DNA from: Burkholderia cepacia ATCC 25416
GTDB taxonomy: Bacteria > Pseudomonadota > Gammaproteobacteria > Burkholderiales > Burkholderiaceae
Direction of reading: 5' to 3'
Assembly: GCF_001411495.1 (NCBI RefSeq)
Contig: NZ_CP012981.1
Coordinates: forward strand, 1,178,001-1,242,000
DNA length: 64,000 nucleotides
The position numbers and the translations under genes are program-made. Of this stretch, positions 21,862-32,369 are shown piece by piece (the first letter of the stretch is position 1; every line of letters begins with the position of its first letter). The notes under the pieces are model-generated. The model was not told where the DNA came from, ran no database searches, and saw nothing but the letters and a program-made list of their open reading frames with translations.

Positions 21862-22188
21862 ATGATAGTGGTGCTGATGCTGACGACGGTGCCCGATGCC
21901 GCGACCGCCGAGGCGCTTTCCGCCGGTGCGCTCGATGCGCGGCTTGCCGCGTGTGTGTCGGAGCTCGGTGCGATCAGGTCGCGCTATCACTGGCAGGGCA
22001 AGGTCGAAACGGCCGACGAGATCCAGTTGCTGTTCAAGACGAGTCCCGTGCGGGCGCTCGAACTGGAGCGATTTATTCTCGCGCATCATCCATACGAGAC
22101 ACCTGAAATCGTCTCGTGGCAGGCGACGGCCTCGGCCGCTTACGGCCAGTGGGTGACCAGCGAAACTCAACGTCTATTTCATGTTTAA
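21862..22188 (+). CDS. cutA: CutA family divalent-cation tolerance protein
   Basis: Small trimeric protein linked to copper tolerance in E. coli; its biochemical role is unsettled. From ATG21862 the protein is 108 aa, family length, starting MIVVLMLTTVPDAATAEAL. It has the conserved LAACVSELGAIRSRYHWQGKVE with its Cys and the HPYETPEIV block. AGGAGGGCGCGG is an excellent ribosome-binding site and settles the start; the frame is open further upstream. The gene overlaps dsbD by eight bases, the common cutA-dsbD pair. Confidence 0.93.
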   Translation: MIVVLMLTTVPDAATAEALSAGALDARLAACVSELGAIRSRYHWQGKVETADEIQLLFKTSPVRALELERFILAHHPYETPEIVSWQATASAAYGQWVTSETQRLFHV

Positions 22189-24025
22189 CGGTATGGCGCT
22201 TTCCGTGCGCGTGCGCGCGCTGCGGTTCCTCGCAGTCCTGTTGTCGTTCATGCTCGTGCTGGGCGGCGGCCTGTCGGTCGCGCGTGCGGCCGACGATTTC
22301 CTCGATCCGTCGGTGGCGTTCAAGTTCAGCGCGAGCGAATCGCCGGGGCAGGTGGACGTCCGCTTCAAGGTCGCCAACGGCTATTACCTGTACCGCGAGC
22401 GGTTCGCGTTCGCGGTGAAGAGCGGGCAGGCGACGCTCGGCGAGCCGCAGTTCCCCGCCGGCCATGTGAAGTTCGACCAGACGTTCCAGAAGAACGTCGA
22501 GACCTACCGTGACGAAGTCGTCGTTCACGTGCCCGTCAAGCAGGCGTCGGGGCCGTTCGAGCTCGCGGTGACGTCGCAGGGCTGCGCCGACGAAGGGATC
22601 TGCTATCCGCCCGCCGAGCACGTCGTGAAGGTCGACGGCGCCGCACTGGGTGCGGCCTCGTCTTCCGGCGATGCGGCAGCCGAGGGCAGTTGGTTCGACA
22701 AGGTCACGAGCGCCGATTTCGCGCAGTCGCTGCTCGAGGGGCATGGCTTCTTCACGATCGTCGCGCTGTATTTCGTCGCGGGCGTCGTGCTGAGCCTCCT
22801 GCCGTGTTCGTACCCGATGATCCCGATCGTGTCGGCGATCATCATCGGCCAGGGCACGCGCGCGACGCATGCGCGCGGCTTTGCGCTGTCGCTGACGTAC
22901 GTGGTCGGCATGGCGCTCGTCTATACGGTGCTGGGCATCGCCGCGGCGCTGGTCGGCCAGAGCCTCGGCGCGTGGCTGCAGAACCCGTGGGTGCTCGGCG
23001 CGTTCGGCGTGCTGCTCACCGCGTTCGCGGTTTCGCTGATTTCGGGCAAGGACATCGCGCTGCCCGCGCGCTGGCAGAACGGTGCAGCCGAAGTGTCGAG
23101 TGCGCGACAGGGCGGTCACTTCGTTGCGGTTGCCGCGATGGGCGCGTTGTCGGCGCTGGTGGTCGGCGCATGCATGACGGCGCCGCTGTTCGCGGTGCTC
23201 GCTTTCATCGCACACACGGGCAATGCGCTGCTCGGCGGTGCCGCTCTGTTCGCGATGGGGCTGGGGCTCGGCGTGCCGTTGCTCGTGGTCGGCGTCGGTG
23301 CCGGTACGGTGCTGCCCCGCGCAGGTGCATGGATGGACGGCGTGAAGGTGTTCTTCGGCATCGTGCTGCTCGCGGCCGCGCTGTGGATCGTGTGGCCGGT
23401 GCTTGCCGGCGGCCTGAAGATGGTGCTCGCTGCGTTGTGGCTACTCATCGCTGCCGCGGCGCTCGGCCTGTTCACGCCGCATGCCGGCGCCGCGTCGATC
23501 TGGCGCCGCCTCGGCCGTGGCCTCGGCGCCGCGCTCGCGATCTGGGCGGCGACGCTGCTCGTCGGTCTTGCGGCGGGCTCCAACGACCCCGTGAAACCGC
23601 TGGCTGTCCTTGCTGCGCGCACGGTCGCGTCGGGCGATGTGTCGGCAGCCGGTCCGGCTGCCGGGCAGCCGGCGTTCGCTTCGGTGCGCTCCAGCGGCGA
23701 ACTCGACGCGCTGCTGAAGACGTCGGGCCAGCCCGTAATGCTCGACTTCTACGCCGACTGGTGCGTGAGCTGCAAGGAGATGGAGCATCTGACGTTCACT
23801 GATTCACGCGTGCAGGCGCGGCTCGCGCAGCTTCACCTGGTACGTGCGGACGTCACCGCGAACAACCCGGACGATCAGGCGCTGCTCAAGCGCTTCAACC
23901 TGTTCGGGCCGCCCGGCATCATCTTCTTCGATCGCAATGGCAACGAAATCGGCCGTGTGGTCGGCTATCAGGCAGCCGAGACGTTTCTGCGCAGTCTCGA
24001 TCGCGCGGCGGTACCAACGGTGTAG
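22181..24025 (+). CDS. dsbD: Thiol:disulfide interchange protein DsbD
   Basis: Inner-membrane protein passing electrons from cytoplasmic thioredoxin to periplasmic DsbC/DsbG and cytochrome c apoproteins. 614 aa. A signal segment is followed by the alpha domain with its Cys pair (CADEGICYPP), an eight-TM core with LLPCSYPMIPI, and a C-terminal thioredoxin-like domain with CVSCK. All three redox pairs look intact. The start could be ATG22181 or ATG22193. It overlaps cutA and ends at a bidirectional terminator shared with hemB. The reductant may serve the ResB/CcsA maturation system encoded 3 kb downstream. Confidence 0.96.
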   Translation: MFNGMALSVRVRALRFLAVLLSFMLVLGGGLSVARAADDFLDPSVAFKFSASESPGQVDVRFKVANGYYLYRERFAFAVKSGQATLGEPQFPAGHVKFDQTFQKNVETYRDEVVVHVPVKQASGPFELAVTSQGCADEGICYPPAEHVVKVDGAALGAASSSGDAAAEGSWFDKVTSADFAQSLLEGHGFFTIVALYFVAGVVLSLLPCSYPMIPIVSAIIIGQGTRATHARGFALSLTYVVGMALVYTVLGIAAALVGQSLGAWLQNPWVLGAFGVLLTAFAVSLISGKDIALPARWQNGAAEVSSARQGGHFVAVAAMGALSALVVGACMTAPLFAVLAFIAHTGNALLGGAALFAMGLGLGVPLLVVGVGAGTVLPRAGAWMDGVKVFFGIVLLAAALWIVWPVLAGGLKMVLAALWLLIAAAALGLFTPHAGAASIWRRLGRGLGAALAIWAATLLVGLAAGSNDPVKPLAVLAARTVASGDVSAAGPAAGQPAFASVRSSGELDALLKTSGQPVMLDFYADWCVSCKEMEHLTFTDSRVQARLAQLHLVRADVTANNPDDQALLKRFNLFGPPGIIFFDRNGNEIGRVVGYQAAETFLRSLDRAAVPTV

Positions 24026-24063
24026 CGCACGCTTGTCGGTGGCTTGTACACCGATTGCAAATG

Positions 24064-24098
24064 AAAACGGCGGGACACCGAAGTGTCCCGCCGTTTTT
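24064..24098. terminator. bidirectional terminator between dsbD and hemB
   Basis: Perfect 15-bp stem (24064-24078 with 24083-24097, loop CGAA) with A-tract and T-tract flanks, placed between convergent genes. Confidence 0.88.
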
Positions 24099-24120
24099 CG
24101 TGGCGCTGCCGGCGCGTGGC

Positions 24121-25152
<1,032 letters not shown>

Positions 25153-25189
25153 TTACGGAACCCTTCGGTCATTTTCGGGAGCGTTGGTA

Positions 25190-25306
25190 TATGATAGCGA
25201 TCGAGCGGCACGCGTCGCGTGCAGCTCCCCGCTTCTCCTCCCTGAGCGGGTGCCTGTCGTTTTTCGATTAGGCTGTTTGACCCGCCGTTCAACGGCGGGT
25301 TTTTTT
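25190..25306 (+). ncRNA. candidate small regulatory RNA at the Spot 42 position
   Basis: A TATGAT -10-like element (25190-25195) is followed by about 105 bases ending in a classic terminator: ACCCGCCG/CGGCGGGT with loop TTCAA and seven Ts to 25306. Inside are a GCACGCG/CGCGTGC hairpin (25208-25222) and a CCCGCT/AGCGGG hairpin (25228-25250). The loop of the second (TCTCCTCCCTG) contains CTCCTCCC, complementary to a Shine-Dalgarno sequence. No ORF fits. It sits between hemB and engB and faces engB convergently, as spf (Spot 42) faces yihA/engB in E. coli. No clear -35 was found. Identity is inferred from structure and synteny only. Confidence 0.6.
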
Positions 25307-25372
25307 ATGAGCCGGCCGAATCCGCAGGCGCCGTCAGGTGCGCGCCGCCGATCCCGGCCGCGCGTTGCCCGA

Positions 25373-26032
25373 TCATTGTGCTACAGGCTCGCTTTTTTCG
25401 TCGGCGGCGGACGGCCGCACCCAGCTCTCGATCAGTTCGTGCGCCTCGTCGAGGCCCGTGCGCTTCATCGCGGAAAACAGCTGGACCGTCAGCTTGCCCT
25501 GGACGCCCTGGTCACGATACGCATCGAGCCCCTTTTGCGTGGTCCGCAGCGCATTGATGCTTTCTTGCCGCGTCAATTTGTCGCACTTCGTCAGCAGCGT
25601 GTGGATCGGCTTGCCCGTCGGTACGAACCACTCGATCATGCGGCGATCGAGGTCGGTCAGCGGGCGGCGCGAATCCATCATCAGAATCAGGCCGCAAAGC
25701 TGCGAGCGGGTTGCCAGGTAGGACGACAGCAGCATTTCCCAGTGGGCCTTGGCGGCGCCGGGCACTTCCGCGTAGCCGTAGCCGGGCAGGTCGACGAGAT
25801 TCGCGACGGGCTCGGCGGCCGGGCCGACGGAGAAGTAGTTGATATGCTGCGTGCGGCCAGGGGTCTTCGACGCGAAGGCCAGCCGCTTCTGGTTGCACAG
25901 CACGTTGATCGCCGTCGACTTGCCGGCATTCGAGCGGCCCGCGAACGCGATTTCCGGCTGGACCGTCGGCGGCAGGTCGCGCAGATGGTTGACGGTCGTG
26001 TAGAAGCGGGCTTGATGGAGCAGAAAGGCCAT
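25373..26032 (-). CDS. engB: Ribosome biogenesis GTPase EngB (YihA/YsxC)
   Basis: Essential GTPase for 50S assembly. 219 aa with G1 [10 protein letters not shown]3 DLPGYG and G4 TKCDK in order, and the conserved C-terminal basic region. Near its start, [23 protein letters not shown] is family-typical. Divergent from the cytochrome c4 gene across about 210 bases. Confidence 0.96.
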   Translation of the reverse strand: MAFLLHQARFYTTVNHLRDLPPTVQPEIAFAGRSNAGKSTAINVLCNQKRLAFASKTPGRTQHINYFSVGPAAEPVANLVDLPGYGYAEVPGAAKAHWEMLLSSYLATRSQLCGLILMMDSRRPLTDLDRRMIEWFVPTGKPIHTLLTKCDKLTRQESINALRTTQKGLDAYRDQGVQGKLTVQLFSAMKRTGLDEAHELIESWVRPSAADEKSEPVAQ

Positions 26033-26112
26033 GGGAACCGGAAGGACGGGCGGCGCGAGCCGCTTGGTGGAGGCGGGGTAGCCCCGATAGGCGCGGGAGC
26101 TTTCAACGCGAT

Positions 26113-26122
26113 ATTGTACAAT
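26113..26122. promoter_or_regulatory. symmetrical ATTGTACAAT in the engB-cytochrome divergent region
   Basis: The palindrome supplies TACAAT -10-like hexamers on both strands (26117-26122 on plus, 26113-26118 on minus). It could be a shared divergent promoter core. No convincing -35 on either side. Confidence 0.35.
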
Positions 26123-26246
26123 ACGGCGGTTTTACCGAAGGCCACCGGGCGCCTGCCTCGCGCTTTTATGTGGCTTCTGCGGTAGACTGAACGCCGTCGT
26201 TTTTTGCAGAACCTCAAATTCCCACAAGACGAAACAGGGTGTGCGA

Positions 26247-26900
26247 ATGAATCGACTGTGCAAGTCTCTGATGGTGCTTCAGGTTGCAGCAGGGTTCGTA
26301 GGTTTCGTAGCAGAGGCAAACGCGGCGGAGGCAGCAAAGCCGGATCTCGACCGCGGCAAGGCGATTGCCGGGCAGGTGTGCGCATCGTGTCACGGTGCCG
26401 ATGGCAATAGCGCGTCGGGCAGTTTCCCGAAGCTTGCCGGCCAGCATCCCGAATATCTGGTCAAGCAGTTGAACGACTTCAAGACGCAGCCGGGCGCGAA
26501 GGGGCCGGTGCGGACCAACGCAGTGATGGTCGGATTCGCGAGCGCGCTGAGCGCGGACGACATGCGCAACGTCGCCGCGTACTACGGGTCGCAGACGACG
26601 AAGCTCGGCACCGCACGCGATGCGGCGACCGTGCCGATCGGCCAGAAGATCTATCGCGGCGGCATCGCGGAGAAGGGCGTACCCGCCTGCGCGAGCTGCC
26701 ACGGGCCGACAGGGCAGGGTCTCCCGGTCCAGTACCCGCGTCTGTCTGGACAGTGGGCCGATTACACGGTCGCGCAGTTGACCGCGTTCCAGCAGGGTGC
26801 CGGCGCACGCAACAACAACGAGGCGATGCATCAGATCGCGACGCGGCTGTCGGACAACGAGATCAAGGCCGTCGCGGATTACATCGCGGGCCTGCGTTGA
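26247..26900 (+). CDS. Dihaem cytochrome c4-type protein
   Basis: Periplasmic electron carrier to terminal oxidases. About 217 aa with a signal peptide ending near VAEANA and two CASCHG haem-binding motifs, one per half. Each half is followed by a GxSASGSFPKLAGQHPEY-type or GLPVQYPRLSGQWADY-type block, characteristic of cytochrome c4. ATG26247 is chosen; a GTG two codons earlier is possible. It precedes resB-ccsA, whose products would mature it, and an intrinsic terminator separates them. Confidence 0.92.
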   Translation: MNRLCKSLMVLQVAAGFVGFVAEANAAEAAKPDLDRGKAIAGQVCASCHGADGNSASGSFPKLAGQHPEYLVKQLNDFKTQPGAKGPVRTNAVMVGFASALSADDMRNVAAYYGSQTTKLGTARDAATVPIGQKIYRGGIAEKGVPACASCHGPTGQGLPVQYPRLSGQWADYTVAQLTAFQQGAGARNNNEAMHQIATRLSDNEIKAVADYIAGLR

Positions 26901-26957
26901 GCGGTCAGCCGCGAATGAAATGACCGGACGCCCGAAGGGCGGCCGGAGTCAGAACAA

Positions 26958-27004
26958 GAAAAGGGTGGGGCGCCGCGCAGTCGCGGCCGCCTTGCCCTTT
27001 TTTG
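26958..27004 (+). terminator. terminator between cytochrome c4 and resB
   Basis: AAAAGGGTGGGGCG-CCGCG pairs with CGCGG-CCGCCTTGCCCTTTT around CAGT, followed by a T-run that ends shortly before resB. Confidence 0.75.
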
Positions 27005-27022
27005 TTGTCAGTCGGAGTTTGA

Positions 27023-29239
27023 ATGAGCGTTACCACGTCGGGGTTGCAGTCGAAGTCGAGTCAGGGTGCGTCGAAGCGCGCGGTCGAGCTGCTGAGCTCG
27101 ATGCGCTTCGCGATTGCGTTGCTGGTGGTGCTGTCGATCGCGAGCATCATTGGCACGGTCCTGACCCAGGACGATCCGTATCCGAATTACGTGAACCAGT
27201 TCGGGCCGTTCTGGGCGGACATCTTCCGCTCGCTCGGCCTGTACAACGTCTACAGCGCGTGGTGGTTCATGCTGATCCTGATCTTCCTCGTCGTGTCGAT
27301 CTCGCTGTGCGTGATCCGCAACGCGCCGAAGATGCTCGCCGATGCAAAGAGCTGGAAGGACAAGGTTCGCGAAGGCAGCCTGCGGGCTTTCCACCACAAG
27401 GCCGAGTACACGGCTTCCGGCACGCGCGCGACCGTCACGGCAACGCTCGCCACTTTCGTCACCAAGGCCGGCTACAAGCACGTCGTGCGTGAAAACGACG
27501 GCGCGACGCTGATCTCCGCGAAGCGCGGCGCGATGACCAAGTGGGGCTATATCTCCGCGCACCTCGCGATCGTCGTGATCTGTATCGGCGGCCTGCTCGA
27601 CAGCAACCTGCCGATCAAATTCCAGATGTGGATGTTCGGCAAGAGCCCGGTCAACACGAGCGCGACGATCAGCGAGATCTCGCCCGACCATCGCCTGTCC
27701 GCGTCGAACCCGACGTTCCGCGGCTACGCGTGGGTGCCCGAGGGCCAGTTCGTGTCGACCGCGATCCTGAACCAGCCGAGCGGCTCGCTGATCCAGGACC
27801 TGCCGTTCTCGATCCAGCTCAACAAGTTCATCGTCGACTACTACACGACGGGCATGCCGAAACTGTTCGCGAGCGACATCGTCGTGATCGATCGCGAGAC
27901 CGGCCGGAAAATTCCGGCGCGCGTCGAGGTCAACAAGCCGTTCACGTACAAGGGCGTGTCGATCTACCAGTCGAGCTTCCAGGACGGCGGCTCGCAGATG
28001 CAGATGACGGCCTATCCGATGACGGGCGGCAACGCGAAGACCTTCCCCGTGCAGGGCACGATCGGCAGTTCGGCGCCGCTGCAGATGCCGGGCGCCGACG
28101 GCGACACGATCGAGTTCGCCGATTTCCGCGCGATCAACGTCGAGAACATGGCCGACGCGAACGGCAAGCCGGACGTGCGTGGTGTGGCGACGACGAGCTC
28201 GCTGAAGGAAGTATTCGACGAACGGCTCGGCTCCGGCGCGAAGACGTCGAAGCCGACGCAGCTCCACAACATCGGCCCGTCCGTGCAGTACAAGATCCGC
28301 GGCAAGGACGGCCAGGCGCGCGAATTCAACAACTACATGCTGCCCGTCGACATGAACGGCGAGCGCGTGTTCCTCGCCGGCGTGCGCACGAGCCCGAACG
28401 ACCCGTTCCGCTACATGCGGATTCCGGCCGACAGCCAGGATTCGATCGGCGAATGGATGCACCTGCGCGCCGCGCTCGAGGATCCTTCCGTGCGCGCCGA
28501 AGCCGCCGCGCGCTTCGCGCAGCGTTCGCTGCCGGGCACCGACGCATCGTTGCGCGGCCGCCTGCAGGACAGCGCGCTGAAGGTGCTGACCCTGTTTGCG
28601 GCGAACGATGACAGCGTCGGTCGCGGCGCCGACGGCCAGCCGATCGGCGGCTTCCAGGCCGTGGCGACGTTCATCGACCGCTCGGTGCCCAAGGCCGAGC
28701 AGGAGAAGGCCGCGAGCCTGCTGCTGCGGATGCTCGAAGGCTCGATGTGGGAGGTCTGGCAGATCGCGCGCGAGCGTGCGGGGGAGCCGGCGGCGCAGCA
28801 GGGCACCGACACGATCCGTTTCGTACAGAACGCGATCAACGCGCTATCCGACAGCTTTTTGTATGGATCGCCGGTCTATTTGCAGCTTGACTCATTCAAG
28901 CAGGTGCAAGCTTCGGTATTTCAGTTGACGCGCGCACCCGGCAAGAATCTGGTGTATCTTGGCAGCCTGCTGCTGGTCGCCGGCATCTTCTCGATGTTCT
29001 ACGTGCGCGAGCGGCGCCTCTGGTTCTGGCTGAAGGACGCCGGTTCGGGCGTCGATGTGGTGATGGCAATGTCCACGGCCCGCAAGACCTTCGATTTCGA
29101 GAAAGAATACGTGCAGACGCGCGACGCGGCCGGTGCCGCCTTGCACGCCGCACCTCGCGATGCCGCACCGGCCGGTGCGGCATCGACGGCCCGTTCGCCT
29201 GCCGGCGGCGGTTCCGATTCCGAGAATTCCACCCGGTAA
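27023..29239 (+). CDS. resB: Cytochrome c biogenesis protein ResB (CcsB/Ccs1)
   Basis: Membrane subunit of the System II cytochrome c synthetase that holds apocytochrome and haem with CcsA. 738 aa. Three TM segments near the N-terminus (from about residue 27, MRFAIALLVVLSIASII), a large periplasmic domain, and a final TM (NLVYLGSLLLVAGIFSMFYV) before a cytoplasmic tail ending in Ala/Pro-rich low-complexity sequence. GGAG lies just upstream of the ATG. Four bases separate it from ccsA, so they form an operon. Confidence 0.93.
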   Translation: MSVTTSGLQSKSSQGASKRAVELLSSMRFAIALLVVLSIASIIGTVLTQDDPYPNYVNQFGPFWADIFRSLGLYNVYSAWWFMLILIFLVVSISLCVIRNAPKMLADAKSWKDKVREGSLRAFHHKAEYTASGTRATVTATLATFVTKAGYKHVVRENDGATLISAKRGAMTKWGYISAHLAIVVICIGGLLDSNLPIKFQMWMFGKSPVNTSATISEISPDHRLSASNPTFRGYAWVPEGQFVSTAILNQPSGSLIQDLPFSIQLNKFIVDYYTTGMPKLFASDIVVIDRETGRKIPARVEVNKPFTYKGVSIYQSSFQDGGSQMQMTAYPMTGGNAKTFPVQGTIGSSAPLQMPGADGDTIEFADFRAINVENMADANGKPDVRGVATTSSLKEVFDERLGSGAKTSKPTQLHNIGPSVQYKIRGKDGQAREFNNYMLPVDMNGERVFLAGVRTSPNDPFRYMRIPADSQDSIGEWMHLRAALEDPSVRAEAAARFAQRSLPGTDASLRGRLQDSALKVLTLFAANDDSVGRGADGQPIGGFQAVATFIDRSVPKAEQEKAASLLLRMLEGSMWEVWQIARERAGEPAAQQGTDTIRFVQNAINALSDSFLYGSPVYLQLDSFKQVQASVFQLTRAPGKNLVYLGSLLLVAGIFSMFYVRERRLWFWLKDAGSGVDVVMAMSTARKTFDFEKEYVQTRDAAGAALHAAPRDAAPAGAASTARSPAGGGSDSENSTR

Positions 29240-29243
29240 CATC

Positions 29244-30434
29244 ATGGATCTCACGCAAGTTTCCTCTTCCCATCGGGCGTCGGCCCAGGCGCCGGTCACG
29301 GCACCGCTGTTCGACGATCGTCCGTTCCTCGCGCGCCTGTCGTTGCTCGACTGGCTGTTCGCACTGGCGCTCGTGGTGGGCGCGGGCTATGCGCTCGTGC
29401 ACTACAACGCGCACATGGATTACTACGACAAGGCGGTGATGATCGGCACCGTGCCGGCGCTCGTCGCGCTCGGCTGGCGCTGGAAGCCCGCGCGGCTGAT
29501 GATGGCGTCGATCGCCGTGCTGGCGCTGCTGTCGATCCAGATCTACCAGGGCGATCTCGCGCGCGCCGATTCGGCGTTCCTCCTCAAGTACTTCCTGTCG
29601 AGCCAGTCGGCAATCCTGTGGATGAGCGCGCTGTTCGTGCTCGCGACGATCTTCTACTGGATCGGCCTGCTCGCGCGCTCGGAATCGGGCTCCGCGATCG
29701 GCCAGAAGCTCACGTGGGTCGCCGTGCTGATGGGCTTCACCGGCCTGATGGTGCGCTGGTACGAGTCCTACCTGATCGGTGCGGATGTCGGGCACATTCC
29801 GGTGTCGAACCTCTATGAAGTGTTCGTGCTGTTCAGCCTGATCACCGCGCTGCTCTATCTCTATTACGAAGGCCACTACGGGACGCGTTCGCTCGGCGCG
29901 TTCGTGCTGCTGGTGATCAGCGCGGCGGTCGGCTTCCTGATGTGGTACTCGGTCGCACGCGATGCGCAGCAGATCCAGCCGCTCGTGCCGGCGCTGCAGA
30001 GCTGGTGGATGAAGATCCACGTGCCGGCGAACTTCATCGGCTACGGCAGCTTCGCATTGTCGGCGATGGTGTCGGTCGCGTACCTGATGAAGGAGCGCGG
30101 CGTGCTCGCGGATCGCCTGCCGACGCTCGACGTGCTCGACGACGTGATGTACAAGTCGATCGCGGTCGGTTTCGCGTTCTTCACGATCGCGACGATCCTC
30201 GGCGCGCTGTGGGCGGCCGAGGCATGGGGCGGCTACTGGAGCTGGGACCCGAAGGAAACCTGGGCGCTGATCGTGTGGCTCAACTATGCGGCGTGGCTGC
30301 ACATGCGCCTGATGAAGGGCCTGCGCGGTACGGTGGCCGCGTGGTGGGCGCTGACGGGCCTGCTCGTGACGACCTTCGCGTTCCTCGGCGTCAACATGTT
30401 CCTGTCCGGGCTGCACAGCTACGGCAAGCTGTAA
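29244..30434 (+). CDS. ccsA: Cytochrome c biogenesis protein CcsA (ResC/CcsB)
   Basis: Haem-handling partner of ResB in System II cytochrome c maturation. 396 aa from ATG29244, polytopic, with the haem-binding WWD-type motif WGGYWSWDPKETWALIVWL and conserved His residues in flanking helices. The N-terminal 40 residues are probably cytoplasmic. Directly downstream of resB; a terminator follows. Confidence 0.95.
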   Translation: MDLTQVSSSHRASAQAPVTAPLFDDRPFLARLSLLDWLFALALVVGAGYALVHYNAHMDYYDKAVMIGTVPALVALGWRWKPARLMMASIAVLALLSIQIYQGDLARADSAFLLKYFLSSQSAILWMSALFVLATIFYWIGLLARSESGSAIGQKLTWVAVLMGFTGLMVRWYESYLIGADVGHIPVSNLYEVFVLFSLITALLYLYYEGHYGTRSLGAFVLLVISAAVGFLMWYSVARDAQQIQPLVPALQSWWMKIHVPANFIGYGSFALSAMVSVAYLMKERGVLADRLPTLDVLDDVMYKSIAVGFAFFTIATILGALWAAEAWGGYWSWDPKETWALIVWLNYAAWLHMRLMKGLRGTVAAWWALTGLLVTTFAFLGVNMFLSGLHSYGKL

Positions 30435-30461
30435 GATTCCCGCTGCTCGTCCGACTATGAG

Positions 30462-30497
30462 ACCGCCGGTGCACTGCGTGCCCGGCGGTTTTCTTTT
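30462..30497 (+). terminator. terminator after ccsA
   Basis: ACCGCCGG (30462-30469) pairs with CCGGCGGT (30482-30489), with further TGCAC/GTGC pairing inside, followed by TTTCTTTT. Confidence 0.82.
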
Positions 30498-30592
30498 GTA
30501 ACGGACGGGCGGTCCGGCCGGCGAACGGCGCAAGATGAGGCCGGTCGAACGCCCATGAAGCTGCGCGCGGCGCAGGCAGGAGGAGCAGCACG

Positions 30593-31588
30593 ATGTGGAT
30601 CAAACGCCCTTTGCTGAACGTACTGACCGGTGGCGATATCGCGCCCGGCGAAATCACGCCGCGTGCGGTCTTCGAGAACCGGCGGCGCGTATTGCAGGCG
30701 GCCGGCCTCGCGGCGGCGGGCGGGCTGCTCGGCGGTAGCGGCGCGGCATTTGCCGCCTATGCGTCGCCCGACGCGCGGGCAGCGAAGCTCGCGGCGAAAA
30801 CGAACCCGAAGTTCGTCGCGGCCGACAAGGTGACGCCGTTCAAGGACATCACGTCCTACAACAACTTCTACGAATTCGGCACCGACAAGAGCGACCCCGC
30901 GCAGAATGCGGGCACGCTGCGGCCGCGCCCGTGGCGCGTGAGCGTCGAGGGCGAGGTGCTGCATCCGAAGGTGTTCGATCTCGACGAGCTGCTGAAGCTC
31001 GCGCCGCTCGAAGAGCGCGTGTACCGGTTGCGCTGCGTCGAGGGATGGTCGATGGTGATCCCGTGGATCGGCGTGCCGCTGTCCGAGCTGATCAAGCGGG
31101 TGCAGCCGACCGGCAATGCGAAATACGTACAGTTCATCACGCTGGCCGACCCGTCGCAGATGCCCGGCCTGTCGACACCCGTGCTCGACTGGCCGTACTC
31201 GGAAGGGCTGCGGATGGACGAGGCGATGAATCCGCTGACGCTGCTGACGATGGGCGTCTACGGGCAGGTGCTGCCGAACCAGAACGGCGCGCCGGTGCGT
31301 ATCGTCGTGCCGTGGAAGTACGGCTTCAAGAGCGCGAAGTCGCTCGTGAAGATTCGCTTCGTCGACAAGCAGCCGAAGACGAGCTGGAACACGTATGCGT
31401 CGAACGAGTACGGCTTTTATTCGAACGTGAACCCGAACGTCGATCATCCGCGCTGGAGCCAGGCGACCGAGCGGCGCATCGGCGAGGACGGCTTTTTCAC
31501 GCCGAAGCGCAAGACGCTGATGTTCAACGGCTACGGCGACCTGGTCGCGTCGATGTATCAGGGCATGGACCTGAAGAAGAATTTCTGA
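30593..31588 (+). CDS. msrP: Protein-methionine-sulfoxide reductase catalytic subunit MsrP
   Basis: Periplasmic molybdopterin enzyme (former YedY) that repairs oxidised Met in envelope proteins. 331 aa. Tat-type N-terminus with [16 protein letters not shown] about residues 28-43 and cleavage near AAFA. The molybdenum-ligating Cys lies in [30 protein letters not shown] precedes the ATG. It forms a two-gene unit with msrQ, its membrane haem partner. Confidence 0.95.
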   Translation: MWIKRPLLNVLTGGDIAPGEITPRAVFENRRRVLQAAGLAAAGGLLGGSGAAFAAYASPDARAAKLAAKTNPKFVAADKVTPFKDITSYNNFYEFGTDKSDPAQNAGTLRPRPWRVSVEGEVLHPKVFDLDELLKLAPLEERVYRLRCVEGWSMVIPWIGVPLSELIKRVQPTGNAKYVQFITLADPSQMPGLSTPVLDWPYSEGLRMDEAMNPLTLLTMGVYGQVLPNQNGAPVRIVVPWKYGFKSAKSLVKIRFVDKQPKTSWNTYASNEYGFYSNVNPNVDHPRWSQATERRIGEDGFFTPKRKTLMFNGYGDLVASMYQGMDLKKNF

Positions 31589-31608
31589 GGGCGAAGGTGA
31601 GAAACGAC

Positions 31609-32295
31609 ATGCCTCCTTCGACGCTGACGCCCGCGCGTGCAGCGGGCGCCGGCCCGGCTGCACGTGCCGTGCGGGCCGGCGCGACTCGCCCCGCCGCGCC
31701 GCGCTGGCTCGCGCCGGCCAAGGTGCTGGTATTCGCGGCAGGCCTTTATCCGCTCACGCGTCTCGTGCTGTTCGGGCTGACCGACCGGCTCGGCGCGAAT
31801 CCGATCGAGTTCATCACGCGCTCGACGGGCCTCTGGACGCTCGTGATGCTGTGCGTCACGCTCGCCGTCACGCCGCTTCGGCGCATGACGGGGGTCGCCG
31901 CGCTGCTGCGCTTTCGCCGCATGATCGGGCTGTTCGCGTTCTTCTACGCGACGCTGCACTTCACGACTTACCTGTGGTTCGACAAGTGGTTCGATGTCGT
32001 CGCGATCCTGAAGGACGTCGGCAAGCGCCCGTTCATCACGGTCGGTTTCGCCGCGTTCGTGCTGCTGATTCCGCTCGCGGCAACGTCGCCGCGCGCGATG
32101 GTGCGCCGGCTCGGCCGCCACTGGGCGACGCTGCACAGCGCGATCTACGCGATTGCGCTGTTCGGTGTGCTGCACTTCTGGTCGATGAGGGCCGGCAAGC
32201 ACAATCTCGCGCAGCCGAAGCTGTATGCGGCGATCGTTGTCGCGCTGCTCGGCTGGCGGCTGGCTGCATGGGGATGGCGGCGCGTGCGCGCGTGA
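31609..32295 (+). CDS. msrQ: Protein-methionine-sulfoxide reductase haem-binding subunit MsrQ
   Basis: Inner-membrane b-haem protein passing quinol or flavin electrons to MsrP. About 228 aa, with several TM helices and conserved His residues in YATLHFTTYLWF, GRHWATLHSAIYAIALFGVLHF and nearby. ATG31609 is preceded by AAGGTGAG; GTG31597, four codons earlier, is an alternative. Twenty bases after msrP. The N-terminal 40 residues are Ala/Pro/Arg-rich and probably cytoplasmic. Confidence 0.92.
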   Translation: MPPSTLTPARAAGAGPAARAVRAGATRPAAPRWLAPAKVLVFAAGLYPLTRLVLFGLTDRLGANPIEFITRSTGLWTLVMLCVTLAVTPLRRMTGVAALLRFRRMIGLFAFFYATLHFTTYLWFDKWFDVVAILKDVGKRPFITVGFAAFVLLIPLAATSPRAMVRRLGRHWATLHSAIYAIALFGVLHFWSMRAGKHNLAQPKLYAAIVVALLGWRLAAWGWRRVRA

Positions 32296-32300
32296 CGGCG

Positions 32301-32343
32301 CAGAAAAACAAAAGGCGATGACCGGGAAGTCATCGCCTCGTTT
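32301..32343. terminator. bidirectional terminator between msrQ and lptM
   Basis: AGGCGATGAC (32313-32322) pairs perfectly with GTCATCGCCT (32329-32338), loop CGGGAA. The minus-strand exit is TTTTGTTTTT, so it serves the lptM transcript best; the plus-strand T-run is short. Confidence 0.8.
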
Positions 32344-32369
32344 CGCGAGCCTGCGCGGGCGGCGCGTCG

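Noticed and set aside
30931-31608. Long upstream extension of the msrQ frame through msrP
   Set aside because: It is the shifted-frame shadow of msrP; the MsrQ family start and a ribosome-binding site lie at 31597-31609.
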